A stretch of DNA of 51,500 nt from an uncultured Flavobacterium sp. (GTDB lineage: Bacteria > Bacteroidota > Bacteroidia > Flavobacteriales > Flavobacteriaceae): the NCBI GenBank assembly GCA_947626185.1, contig CANQRD010000005.1:1-51500 (forward strand), given 5' to 3'. Both the position numbers and the translations under genes were made by a program. Shown piece by piece: positions 1 to 8,538 of this stretch. The notes below the pieces were generated by a model. That model was not told the origin of the DNA. It made no database searches and was given only the letters and a program-made list of their open reading frames with translations. The first letter of the stretch is position 1; each line of letters begins with the position of its first letter.

Positions 1-116
1 TTATATCAGAGTTTATTTAAAACAAATGCTATTTATAAAGAGTTTTAACCAAAATTTCATCAATAAAAAATAGTTAGCCTTTATAAAAACTAATTTTTAT
101 TTATATCGTCATTTCT
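1..116. other. Intergenic, downstream of rmuC
   Basis: AT-rich sequence at the left window edge. No open frame, RNA gene or convincing hairpin was seen. The gene to the left lies outside the window. Confidence 0.4.
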
Positions 117-1430
117 TTATTCCTTTAAAAGAGATGGATCTATATTCTTTTTAGCTTTAGCTCCCATATCTTTCAATTTTTGAACGGAAGTAATTAAATT
201 GCCTTTTCCTTCACTTAATTTATTAAAAGCATTGTCATATTCATTTCTGGTTTCTTCCAATCGCTTTCCTACTCGCGTTAAATCATTTACCAATCCCACA
301 AATTTGTCGTGTAACAACCCTGCTTGTTTCGCAATTTCATAGGCATTTTCTTGTTGTTTTTGCTGTCTCCACATAGTTTCTACTGTGCGTAATGTGGCCA
401 ATAATGTAGATGGTGTAACAATTACAATATTTTTATCAAATCCGTTGGTATACAGAGAATAGTCTGCATTTATTGCTACAGAAAAAGCTGTTTCTATAGG
501 AATAAACATCAATACAAAATCTGGACTTGTACCATTGTATAACTCAAAATAATTTTTATCTGATAAATTATCAATATGCCTTTTAATTGAAAGAATATGC
601 TCTTGTAAAAATCTATTTTGTTCTTGCGTTTCTGTTGTATTACAATATTTTTCATAAGCAACCAGTGATACCTTTGAATCTACAACTAAATGTCTGTTAT
701 CTGGTAAATAAATAACCACGTCTGGTTGTAATCGTTTTCCGTTATCGGTGGAATAACTTGGTTGTACTTCATATTCTCTTCCCTTTTCAAGTCCTGATTT
801 TTCTAAAACATTTTCCAAAACTAACTCCCCCCAGTTTCCCTGAATTTTGTTATCGCCTTTCAATGCTTTAGTTAAGTTTAAAGTTTCTTCACTCATCTTA
901 GCATGCGTTTGTTGCAGCCCAACAATTTGTTGGCGAAGCGAAGCATGATGATCAATACTTTCTTTATGAGTTTGTTCTACTTTTTTTTCAAATAAAAATA
1001 TTTTCTCTTGTAATGGCATTAAAATATTTTCTATTTGAGATTTATTTAGTTGAGTAAACTTATCGCTTTTTTCTTCCAAAATTTTATTGGCTAAATTTTC
1101 GAACTGAACGGAAAATTTTTCTTGTAAAGCCATTGTTTCTTTTTGTTGAAACTCTAATTTTTCTTTTAGATTAATTATCTCAGTTTCTCTGATAGAAATT
1201 CTTGCTATTAATTCTTGATTGTCTTGTCGTACAATTTCAATTTGTTCTTCTATTTTTCTCTTTTCGATTTTTAAATCATCAACTTGTTGTATTAAGAATT
1301 CTTTTTCTGCAATTAATTGACTATTAATAGGCAATTCTGTATCAATTTTCTTTGAGTTGCGATTTCCTAATAAAAAAGCTATTGCAATAACTAAAACTAC
1401 TATTACAATGAGTAATATATCTGGTGTCAT
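117..1430 (-). CDS. rmuC: RmuC family protein (DNA recombination)
   Basis: 437-aa protein with one N-terminal membrane segment (about residues 4-22), a long Gln/Glu/Lys-rich coiled coil (about 25-200) and a C-terminal RmuC domain with motifs such as GNWGELVLENVLE and QPDVVIYLP. RmuC proteins resemble restriction-type nucleases and limit inversions at short inverted repeats; the biochemical role is still poorly defined. The open frame extends nine codons upstream, but the Met at 1430 directly precedes the membrane segment and is the more likely start. The gene stands alone, divergent from the secreted-protein pair on its right. Family assignment is firm; a membrane-tethered topology is inferred from the hydrophobic N-terminus. 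Confidence 0.9.
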   Translation of the reverse strand: MTPDILLIVIVVLVIAIAFLLGNRNSKKIDTELPINSQLIAEKEFLIQQVDDLKIEKRKIEEQIEIVRQDNQELIARISIRETEIINLKEKLEFQQKETMALQEKFSVQFENLANKILEEKSDKFTQLNKSQIENILMPLQEKIFLFEKKVEQTHKESIDHHASLRQQIVGLQQTHAKMSEETLNLTKALKGDNKIQGNWGELVLENVLEKSGLEKGREYEVQPSYSTDNGKRLQPDVVIYLPDNRHLVVDSKVSLVAYEKYCNTTETQEQNRFLQEHILSIKRHIDNLSDKNYFELYNGTSPDFVLMFIPIETAFSVAINADYSLYTNGFDKNIVIVTPSTLLATLRTVETMWRQQKQQENAYEIAKQAGLLHDKFVGLVNDLTRVGKRLEETRNEYDNAFNKLSEGKGNLITSVQKLKDMGAKAKKNIDPSLLKE

Positions 1431-1615
1431 GAATACGTTGTTAGATTTTACTCTCAAAATTAACCAATATTACCAACTTCCCCGCCACTACATTGCTCTT
1501 ATTTATAGCAATAATTTCGTTCATTTATCTTATTGAAAACATAATATTTTTTTTATTAACAAAAAATATCTATTTTTAACATATTCTATATTTTTAACCA
1601 TTTAAACCGAACAAT

Positions 1616-2035
1616 ATGAGAAAAATATTATCAATACTCTTGTTTTTCTCTTTCATTGGTATTGGTCTTGCACAAGAACCTATCAACAATGAACTAGAAA
1701 TTACAACAACAATTGACGAAATTGTTATTAAAACAGAAGCATACCAAAATCTAAATGGTAAAGTTTGGGATATGGGACCATATTATTACTGTAAATTTAC
1801 TCGTAGCGATGAACGTCAAGCTGTACTAGATGGTTTCATCACACTTTTTCCTTATAGAATGGAAGAATTACGTAGAAAAGTGGCTGGAGATCATGGTGTA
1901 TTAATTACTGATGTATCGATTATTAATGGACGAGAAAGTGCTAGATATGGTAGTTTCGAAGTATGTGCGGGCGGTACTAAATACACCTATATTAAAAGAG
2001 GTGATCAATATGTTTGGTATAGAAAAACAAAATAA
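1616..2035 (+). CDS. Secreted protein of unknown function, first of a tandem pair
   Basis: 139-aa protein with a Sec signal peptide ending near ...GIGLAQ (about residue 19). No family was recognised. The mature part contains two cysteines in the motifs YYYCKF and CAGGTKY, which could form a disulphide in the periplasm or outside the cell. The next gene, 5 bp downstream, encodes a protein of exactly the same length with the same signal peptide layout, an EIVIK block, DMG-YYYCKF, a DER block and CAGGTKY, so the two arose by tandem duplication and are probably co-transcribed. They diverge from rmuC. No function is proposed. Confidence 0.8.
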   Translation: MRKILSILLFFSFIGIGLAQEPINNELEITTTIDEIVIKTEAYQNLNGKVWDMGPYYYCKFTRSDERQAVLDGFITLFPYRMEELRRKVAGDHGVLITDVSIINGRESARYGSFEVCAGGTKYTYIKRGDQYVWYRKTK

Positions 2036-2040
2036 TATAT

Positions 2041-2460
2041 ATGAAAAAGCACTATTTCTTTTTATTCGTAGTAGGGCTATTTACTATGGGTTTATATGCT
2101 CAGGAAAATAAAAATACGAACAACAATAATATAATTATTGAAGAAATTGTTATTAAAGCAGAAGCGGATAGGAATTTTGGAGGTAAAATTATTGATATGG
2201 GACAATATTATTATTGTAAATTTAATGAAAGAGATGAACGAAATGCAATTTTAGATGGACACGTAGTAATGTCTCCTACGCGTATCAAACAAATTAAAAG
2301 AAAAGCGAGTAGAGAACACAATGTAAATATTAACGATATCTTTATTATTAGTGGAAAAGAAACCAATGAATATGGCTATTATCAACTATGTGCTGGTGGC
2401 ACAAAATATGATTATATAAGAAAAGGTAGTAACTACGTTTTTTACAAAAAATTGAAATAA
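2041..2460 (+). CDS. Secreted protein of unknown function, second of a tandem pair
   Basis: 139-aa paralogue of the preceding gene, with a signal peptide ending near ...GLYAQ and the same conserved blocks: EIVIKAEA, DMGQYYYCKF, DERNAILDG and CAGGTKYDYI. The linker after the signal peptide is Asn-rich. It starts 5 bp after the upstream stop, so the pair is likely one transcript, and a strong terminator follows its stop directly. Both cysteines and their surrounding motifs are kept while much of the rest has changed, which argues for a folded, selected domain rather than a decaying copy. Function unknown. Confidence 0.8.
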   Translation: MKKHYFFLFVVGLFTMGLYAQENKNTNNNNIIIEEIVIKAEADRNFGGKIIDMGQYYYCKFNERDERNAILDGHVVMSPTRIKQIKRKASREHNVNINDIFIISGKETNEYGYYQLCAGGTKYDYIRKGSNYVFYKKLK

Positions 2461-2492
2461 AAAAAACCTGCATAATCTGCAGGTTTTTTTTT
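2461..2492. terminator. Bidirectional intrinsic terminator
   Basis: Perfect 12-bp stem at 2461-2472 / 2478-2489 (core AACCTGCA / TGCAGGTT) with a TAATC loop, an A-run on one side and a T-run on the other. It sits between the convergent secreted-protein pair and carB and can serve both. Confidence 0.9.
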
Positions 2493-2502
2493 ATTGCTTT
2501 TA

Positions 2503-5355
2503 TTATTTACTTAAGTACATTTTTCTACGAGAATAAATATCATAAAAAGTATCGTCTCTTAAGTTATCGATAAACAAAATGCTTTCTCCTGTTGATTTCA
2601 TTTCAGGCCCTAAAGACTTGTTTACGTTTTTAAACTTATTAAAAGAGAATACAGGTGTTTTAATTGCGTATCCTTTCAACTGTGGGTTAAAAGTAAAGTC
2701 AGTTACTTTATTGTGTCCTAACATTACTTTTGTAGCATAATTTACATAAGGTTCTCCATATGCTTTTGCAATAAACGGAACTGTTCTAGAAGCTCTAGGG
2801 TTTGCCTCGATGATATAAACAATATCATCTTTAATAGCAAACTGAATATTGATTAAACCAACTGTTTTTAAAGCTACAGCAATTTTCTTTGTGTGATCTT
2901 TAATTTGGTTTAATACAAACTCTCCTAAATTGAACGGTGGTAACATTGCGTGGCTATCTCCAGAGTGTACTCCACACGGCTCAATATGCTCCATTATTCC
3001 AATAATGTATACATTTTCTCCATCACAAATTGCATCAGCTTCTGCTTCGATAGCTCCATCTAAATAATGGTCTAACAATAATGAGTTTCCTGGTATTTGA
3101 TTTAATAAATCAATTACGTGTTCTTCCAACTCTTTTTTGTTAATTACAATCTTCATCCCTTGTCCACCTAATACATAAGAAGGGCGAACTAACAATGGAA
3201 AATCTAACTGATCTGCCAATTGTAAAGCTTGCTCTGCTGTTTTTGCAACGCCAAATTGTGGAAATGGTATTTCTAACTCTTCAAGTAAGGAAGAAAAACG
3301 TCCGCGATCTTCTGCTAAATCTAAAGCATCATAACTTGTTCCGAAAATTTTAATTCCATGACGGTCTAGTTTTTCCGCTAACTTCAGTGCCGTTTGCCCA
3401 CCTAACTGAACAATTACGCCTTCTGGTTTTTCATGGCGAATAATGTCATAAATATGTTCCCAGAACACTGGCTCAAAGTACAATTTATTAGCAGTATCAA
3501 AATCAGTCGAAACTGTTTCTGGGTTACAGTTAATCATAATTGTTTCATAACCACATTCTTCAGCTGCTAAAACACCGTGTACACAAGAGTAGTCAAACTC
3601 AATTCCTTGTCCAATTCTATTTGGCCCAGAACCTAGAACTACTACTTTTTTCTTGTCTGTTACAATACTTTCGTTTTCTACATATTTCGTTCCATCTGGA
3701 CGTTGAATTTCTGCTTCAAACGTAGAGTAATAATAAGGTGTTTTTGCAGGGAATTCTGCGGCACAAGTATCTACCAACTTAAATACACGGTTAATTCCCA
3801 TTTTGTCTCTTAAGTTGTGTACTTTGCTTTCTAATGTTTTCAACATATGAGCAATTTGTCTATCAGCAAACCCTTTTTGTTTTGCTTCTAACAACAAGTC
3901 TTTTGGCAATGTTTCAATTGTATAGTTAGAAATTTCTTTTTCTAATAAATACAATTCTTCATATTGCTTTAAGAACCACATATCTATTTTTGTAATTTCG
4001 TGAATCCTACTCAAGGGAATTCCATGTTGAATAGCATCGTAAATTACAAATACGCGATCCCAACTTGCGTGTGTTAATTTGTCAATAATTTGTTCGTAAT
4101 TGGTATATCCTTTACCATCTGCTCCCAAACCATTTCGTTTAATTTCTAATGATTGTGTTGCTTTGTGCAATGCTTCTTGAAACGAACGTCCAATTCCCAT
4201 TACTTCACCAACAGATTTCATTTGCAATCCTAATGTTCTATCTGCTCCTTCAAACTTATCAAAATTCCAACGAGGAATTTTCACAATAACATAATCTAAC
4301 GTTGGCTCAAATAAAGCTGAAGTTGATTTTGTAATTTGATTTTGTAATTCGTCTAACGTATAACCTAAAGCTAATTTTGTAGCAATTTTTGCAATTGGAT
4401 ATCCAGTTGCTTTTGATGCTAATGCAGACGAACGAGATACACGAGGATTGATTTCAATAGCAACAATATCTTCTTTTTCATCTGGAGAAACAGCAAACTG
4501 AACGTTACAACCTCCTGCAAAATTTCCGATGCTACGCATCATTTTTATTGACATGTCACGCATTCTTTGGAATGTTCTGTCAGACAATGTCATTGCTGGT
4601 GCAACGGTAATACTATCTCCTGTATGAATTCCCATTGGGTCCATATTTTCAATAGTACAGATAATTACAACGTTGTCATTTTTATCTCTCAGTAATTCTA
4701 ATTCGTACTCTTTCCATCCTAAAAGCGCTTTATCAATCAACACTTCGTGAATTGGAGAAGCTTCTAATCCATTAGTCAATAAATCATCAAAATCTTCAGC
4801 TTTAAACACAAAAGCAGCTCCTGTACCTCCTAAAGTAAATGAAGGACGAATTACTAATGGGAAACCAAACTCTTGAGCAATTTCTTTTCCTTCTAAGTAA
4901 GAAGTTGCCGTTTTTGCTGGTGCAGCTGGTATTTCTATTTTTTCTAATAATTGCTTGAACTGCTCGCGATCTTCTGTGATATTAATTGCATTAATATCTA
5001 CTCCAATTAATCGAACCCCAAAGTCTGACCAAATTCCTTTTTCGTCGCATTCTAAACATAAATTCAATGCAGTTTGTCCTCCCATTGTTGGTAAAACCGC
5101 ATCAATTTCTGGATGAGCTACTAAGATTTCAATAATTGAGCGCGTAGTTAAAGGTTTTAAATAAATATGATCCGCCATAGAAGGGTCGGTCATAATAGTT
5201 GCAGGATTAGAGTTAATTAAGATAACTTTAATCCCCTCTTCTTTTAAGGATCTTGCCGACTGTGAACCTGAATAGTCAAATTCACAAGCTTGTCCAATAA
5301 TTATTGGTCCTGATCCAATAATTAGTACGGTCTTGATAGAAGTGTCTTTAGGCAT
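2503..5355 (-). CDS. carB: Carbamoyl-phosphate synthase large subunit
   Basis: 950-aa protein that makes carbamoyl phosphate from ammonia (delivered by the CarA glutaminase), bicarbonate and two ATP, for pyrimidine and arginine synthesis. The two homologous ATP-grasp halves are clear: the first begins near residue 9 (IGSGPIIIGQACEFDYSGSQ), the second near 573 (LGSGPNRIGQGIEFDYS), each with its own carboxylate-rich metal site (EINPRVSR and EANPRASR). The E. coli protein is 1073 aa; this one stops at the end of the second synthetase half, so the C-terminal MGS-like domain that binds UMP, IMP and ornithine is absent. carA is not in the window. The intergenic region upstream separates it from rpmH. 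Confidence 0.97.
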   Translation of the reverse strand: MPKDTSIKTVLIIGSGPIIIGQACEFDYSGSQSARSLKEEGIKVILINSNPATIMTDPSMADHIYLKPLTTRSIIEILVAHPEIDAVLPTMGGQTALNLCLECDEKGIWSDFGVRLIGVDINAINITEDREQFKQLLEKIEIPAAPAKTATSYLEGKEIAQEFGFPLVIRPSFTLGGTGAAFVFKAEDFDDLLTNGLEASPIHEVLIDKALLGWKEYELELLRDKNDNVVIICTIENMDPMGIHTGDSITVAPAMTLSDRTFQRMRDMSIKMMRSIGNFAGGCNVQFAVSPDEKEDIVAIEINPRVSRSSALASKATGYPIAKIATKLALGYTLDELQNQITKSTSALFEPTLDYVIVKIPRWNFDKFEGADRTLGLQMKSVGEVMGIGRSFQEALHKATQSLEIKRNGLGADGKGYTNYEQIIDKLTHASWDRVFVIYDAIQHGIPLSRIHEITKIDMWFLKQYEELYLLEKEISNYTIETLPKDLLLEAKQKGFADRQIAHMLKTLESKVHNLRDKMGINRVFKLVDTCAAEFPAKTPYYYSTFEAEIQRPDGTKYVENESIVTDKKKVVVLGSGPNRIGQGIEFDYSCVHGVLAAEECGYETIMINCNPETVSTDFDTANKLYFEPVFWEHIYDIIRHEKPEGVIVQLGGQTALKLAEKLDRHGIKIFGTSYDALDLAEDRGRFSSLLEELEIPFPQFGVAKTAEQALQLADQLDFPLLVRPSYVLGGQGMKIVINKKELEEHVIDLLNQIPGNSLLLDHYLDGAIEAEADAICDGENVYIIGIMEHIEPCGVHSGDSHAMLPPFNLGEFVLNQIKDHTKKIAVALKTVGLINIQFAIKDDIVYIIEANPRASRTVPFIAKAYGEPYVNYATKVMLGHNKVTDFTFNPQLKGYAIKTPVFSFNKFKNVNKSLGPEMKSTGESILFIDNLRDDTFYDIYSRRKMYLSK

Positions 5356-5441
5356 TTTCTGTGTGTTTTTGTTACTTTAATTTTACATATAAAGCAAGCA
5401 AGTGTTGTGTGATTATATTGTAATTGTTCCCTACTAAGTAT

Positions 5442-5473
5442 AAAAAAAGGCGTTACCACTAATGAGTAACACC
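5442..5473 (-). terminator. Intrinsic terminator of rpmH
   Basis: On the minus strand, an 8-bp stem GGTGTTAC / GTAACGCC (5466-5473 / 5449-5456, one G-T pair) is followed by a run of T. It lies just after the rpmH stop and before carB. Confidence 0.8.
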
Positions 5474-5497
5474 TTTATTTATATTTTAGTCAAAACA

Positions 5498-5659
5498 TTA
5501 ATGTTTATGTTTTGTTTCACAAGAAACAGTTAATTTATGTCTTCCTTTAGCTCTTCTTGCAGCTAATACTTTTCTACCATTTGGAGTAGACATTCTTTCC
5601 ATGAAACCATGTTTGTTTCTTCTTTTTCTATTCGAAGGTTGAAACGTTCTCTTGCTCAT
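5498..5659 (-). CDS. rpmH: 50S ribosomal protein L34
   Basis: 53-aa, strongly basic protein too short for most gene finders. It begins [19 protein letters not shown] and continues with [19 protein letters not shown], the L34 signature. It is a structural protein of the large ribosomal subunit. It has its own consensus promoter about 75 nt upstream and its own terminator, so it is a single-gene unit between carB and nadC. The usual bacterial neighbours rnpA and dnaA are not here. Confidence 0.97.
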   Translation of the reverse strand: MSKRTFQPSNRKRRNKHGFMERMSTPNGRKVLAARRAKGRHKLTVSCETKHKH

Positions 5660-5733
5660 TGCTTTTATCTTTAAATCTTAGTATTATAATCTCCTATAAA
5701 TAGCTTTAATGTGCTTTCGCCAAAAACCGAGTG

Positions 5734-5764
5734 CAAATATATAAAGTCATTTGATTCTTACAAA
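5734..5764 (-). promoter_or_regulatory. Promoter of rpmH
   Basis: On the minus strand, TTTG (5764-5761), a 19-nt spacer and TATATTTG (5741-5734), a perfect match to the Bacteroidota TTTG...TAnnTTTG promoter. Transcription would start near 5729, giving a leader of about 70 nt before rpmH. Confidence 0.8.
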
Positions 5765-5932
5765 GTCTTTTTGAAAAATATTTCAGAAATAATATTTATT
5801 TGAACTTAATTCTTCTTTTTTCCATTTTATTTCTTCGTGTAATTACAAAGTATTTTTTTATTTCTGTCTTATTTTATAGCACTTTATTTTTTATTGTTAG
5901 CTATTTTAGTTTTTTTTCGTTAGTAATTTATT

Positions 5933-6793
5933 TTATATCATTGCTTTCAAACTTAAATCCATATTGTGTACCGAATGTGTTAATGCGCCTGATGATACAT
6001 AATTTACTCCACACTCAGCATAAGCACGCACTGTATTTTCATTGATATTTCCGGACGATTCAGTTTGACATTGACCACCAATTAGTTCAACTGCTTGCTT
6101 TGTTGTTGCAAAATCAAAGTTATCTAATAAAATTCGATAAACGTTGTTGCAAGCTAATATTTGTTTTACTTCATCTAAGTTTCTTGCTTCAACAATAATT
6201 TTCAGGTCTTTATTATTCTCCTTCAAATAGGCATTTGTCTTTTCAATCGCTTGCTTTATTCCACCAGCAAAATCAATATGATTGTCTTTTAGCATAATCA
6301 TGTCATACAAAGCAAATCGATGATTTTCTCCTCCTCCAATACGCACTGCCCATTTTTCAATGGCTCTAATTCCAGGAGTTGTTTTTCTTGTGTCTAATAT
6401 TTTTGTTTGAGTTCCTTTTAGCAGTTCTGCAAATACTTTTGTTTTAGTTGCAATTGCGCTCATGCGTTGCATAGCATTAAGCATAAAGCGTTCTGCTTTA
6501 AGAATGGATTGTGAAGAACCTGTTATGGATAAAACAATGTCTCCAATGTTCACTTCTGTACCATCTTTAATAAAAACTTCAACTTGTAATTGACTGTCTA
6601 CATAATTCAAAATCATTTTGGCAAATTCAACTCCTGCAATAATTCCGTCTTCTTTTACCAACACCACAGCTTTACCATTAGCATCTATTGGAATACAAGC
6701 TAACGAACTATGATCGCCATCTCCTACATCTTCTCGAATAGCATTAATAATAATTTGCTCTAACTCGGCTTGAAATTGTTGTTCTGAAATCAT
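5933..6793 (-). CDS. nadC: Nicotinate-nucleotide pyrophosphorylase (carboxylating)
   Basis: 286-aa quinolinate phosphoribosyltransferase, forming nicotinate mononucleotide from quinolinate and PRPP in de novo NAD synthesis. Conserved substrate-binding motifs are present: TRKTTPG (135-141), GGGENHR (153-159) and KDNH (169-172). Length is normal for the family. nadA and nadB are not in the window. The gene appears monocistronic, with about 270 bp of AT-rich sequence to rpmH on one side and a divergent lipoprotein gene on the other. Confidence 0.95.
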   Translation of the reverse strand: MISEQQFQAELEQIIINAIREDVGDGDHSSLACIPIDANGKAVVLVKEDGIIAGVEFAKMILNYVDSQLQVEVFIKDGTEVNIGDIVLSITGSSQSILKAERFMLNAMQRMSAIATKTKVFAELLKGTQTKILDTRKTTPGIRAIEKWAVRIGGGENHRFALYDMIMLKDNHIDFAGGIKQAIEKTNAYLKENNKDLKIIVEARNLDEVKQILACNNVYRILLDNFDFATTKQAVELIGGQCQTESSGNINENTVRAYAECGVNYVSSGALTHSVHNMDLSLKAMI

Positions 6794-6975
6794 AATTGTT
6801 TCTAATTTGAAGCTAAATTAAGAAATGTTTTTAATTCGATCACTTGCTATACTAATTCTAATAATTCTATTTACTCAATTATTTTCTAAACTTCACAAAA
6901 AAACAACATTTTTATTACTTCTAACTAATTAAATTACTGTAACTTTATCTATTGTAATTAAACATCTGTATTTTT

Positions 6976-7473
6976 ATGAAAAAACTAATTCTAGGTTTAT
7001 TGTTTGCGTTTACGTTGGTTAGCTGTACACAAAAAACAGCTCCACCACAAGAAATAACAGTAAACGAGCAGTTTACTATTCAAATGCCTTCTAACTTAGC
7101 TGTAATGACCGATTTATATCCAGATGCCATTATGCAATATGGAAATACATTTAATCAGGTATATATTATAGGAAAAGAAGTTGCAAAAACACAAGACTCT
7201 ACTTTTCAAGCATTTGTAGAGGCTTCTTTAACTACTTATGCTAAACGTCCAAATTATAAAATTATAAAAGAACAAAATGTATTGATTAACGGCACTCCTG
7301 CTAAGATATTTGATTTGACAATGACTCAAAATAATAGTGAAATGTTTATGAAACAGGTAATGTTAGACGGAAAAAAAGCCAATTATGAGCTAATTGGATG
7401 GACGTTAGGTAAAAATAAACAATATCAAGGACAACAACTAATGGATATCATTTCTACTTTTAAAGAAATGTAA
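6976..7473 (+). CDS. Lipoprotein of unknown function
   Basis: 165-aa protein with a type II signal peptide: a short Lys-Lys start, a hydrophobic core and lipobox LVSC, so Cys17 would be lipidated. The mature part is a small alpha/beta-looking domain; after ATPPQE-like linker sequence it reads like proteins that test a short secreted domain (motif FDLTMTQNN, then KQVMLDGKKANYELIGWTLG), but I do not recognise the family. It lies upstream of the YceI-like lipoprotein with 235 bp between, including a separate promoter, so the two are not obviously one operon. Function unknown. Confidence 0.75.
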   Translation: MKKLILGLLFAFTLVSCTQKTAPPQEITVNEQFTIQMPSNLAVMTDLYPDAIMQYGNTFNQVYIIGKEVAKTQDSTFQAFVEASLTTYAKRPNYKIIKEQNVLINGTPAKIFDLTMTQNNSEMFMKQVMLDGKKANYELIGWTLGKNKQYQGQQLMDIISTFKEM

Positions 7474-7655
7474 ATAGATTATTTGTTTTGTTAATAATAG
7501 TATTTTCCTAAAAACGATAGTACTATTTTAACATAACTCAAAACAACTTATCTAAAAAACGTATTTAATATCAACAAACAACAAGTATAAGTGCTTTTTA
7601 TTCGTTATATTACTAAAATAAATTATTATTTAACAACACAATTAACACAAATCAA

Positions 7656-7686
7656 TTGCATATATTTAATTAGTATTGTAATTTTG
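7656..7686 (+). promoter_or_regulatory. Promoter of the YceI-like gene
   Basis: TTG (7656-7658), 20-nt spacer and TAATTTTG (7679-7686), a full match to the Bacteroidota -33/-7 pattern. The expected start of transcription is near 7691, 18 nt before the ATG. Confidence 0.75.
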
Positions 7687-7708
7687 AAAAAACAAATAGC
7701 AATTTAAA

Positions 7709-8410
7709 ATGAAAAAAATCTTATTATCACTAGCGGTAGTTGCAGCTTTATCTTTAGCTTCATGTGGAGGTAAAACAGCTGACAAAGCGACTACAACAAC
7801 AGAACAAGAAGTAGCGCAAGAAAGCGGAACAAAATATGATGTTAACTTAGAAGAAAGTGTTATTACTTGGAAAGTTGCACATAAAGGTGGTTTCGCTCCA
7901 AGATGGGGAACGATTAAATTAGAATCAGGTTCTCTTACAGCAAATGACAACGGTTTGAACGCTGGTGATTTTGTTATTAACATGAATACAATTACTGCAG
8001 ATCCTGCTTCAGTTGGAAAAGATGAAGGAAAACAATCTACAGATTTAGATGCACACTTAAAAAATGCTGATTTCTTTGACGTAGAAAAATATCCTACCGT
8101 AACTTTCCAAATTACAAAAGTAGAAGATTTTGCTGGTAACGCTGACAACAGTGTCTTAGGTGATGCTAATGCATTAGTAAGTGGTAACATTACTATTTTA
8201 GGAAACACAGTAAATACAACTTTCCCAGCAGTTGTAACTATCCTTGATGGAAAAACTACAATTGTAGCTAAATTTGTAGCTAACAGGGCTGATTGGGGAT
8301 TAAAATTTGGTACTACTGACGAAAGTGGTGCTGCTATTAACCCTGCAGAATGGGGAATTAGCAAAGACATGGAAATCGGTATCAACCTAGTTGCTAATGA
8401 AGTAAAATAA
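7709..8410 (+). CDS. YceI family lipoprotein
   Basis: 233-aa protein with lipobox LASC (Cys19 lipidated), a Thr/Glu-rich linker and a YceI-like domain from about residue 45 (VNLEESVITWKVAHKGGF) to the end. YceI domains form a lipocalin-like barrel that binds long isoprenoid or other amphipathic molecules; several members respond to stress, but the ligand here is unknown. It has a good promoter and a strong terminator and is probably a single, well-expressed gene. A 239-codon open frame lies antisense to it and is judged spurious. Confidence 0.9.
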   Translation: MKKILLSLAVVAALSLASCGGKTADKATTTTEQEVAQESGTKYDVNLEESVITWKVAHKGGFAPRWGTIKLESGSLTANDNGLNAGDFVINMNTITADPASVGKDEGKQSTDLDAHLKNADFFDVEKYPTVTFQITKVEDFAGNADNSVLGDANALVSGNITILGNTVNTTFPAVVTILDGKTTIVAKFVANRADWGLKFGTTDESGAAINPAEWGISKDMEIGINLVANEVK

Positions 8411-8437
8411 TTATTTTACTTTTAATTAATATTCTTT

Positions 8438-8472
8438 TTAGGAGTTGCTGAATAAGCAACTCCTAATTTTTT
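8438..8472 (+). terminator. Intrinsic terminator of the YceI-like gene
   Basis: Perfect 11-bp stem TTAGGAGTTGC / GCAACTCCTAA (8438-8448 / 8456-8466), 7-nt loop, then six T. Confidence 0.92.
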
Positions 8473-8506
8473 ATATTTAATTTTACAACGATAAAAATGG
8501 GTTAAT

Positions 8507-8514
8507 TATTTTTG
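8507..8514 (+). promoter_or_regulatory. -7 box of the YpdA-like gene
   Basis: TATTTTTG fits TAnnTTTG. The -33 region is weak. The box overlaps the TTG codon at 8512 that opens the longest reading frame, so that TTG should not be the translation start. Confidence 0.55.
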
Positions 8515-8538
8515 ACAAACAATATGATAAAAACAACT

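Noticed and set aside
5800..6045. Hydrophobic 81-codon frame right of rpmH
   Set aside because: Composed of T-rich sequence that reads as Phe, Leu and Ile; overlaps nadC antisense; no promoter or homologue signal.
7496..7527. AATAGTA / TACTATT hairpin after the first lipoprotein gene
   Set aside because: AT-only 7-bp stem with an 18-nt loop, too weak to call a terminator.
7666..8385. 239-codon open frame antisense to the YceI-like gene
   Set aside because: It mirrors the coding frame of a well-supported gene, has no family features and overlaps the promoter of that gene.
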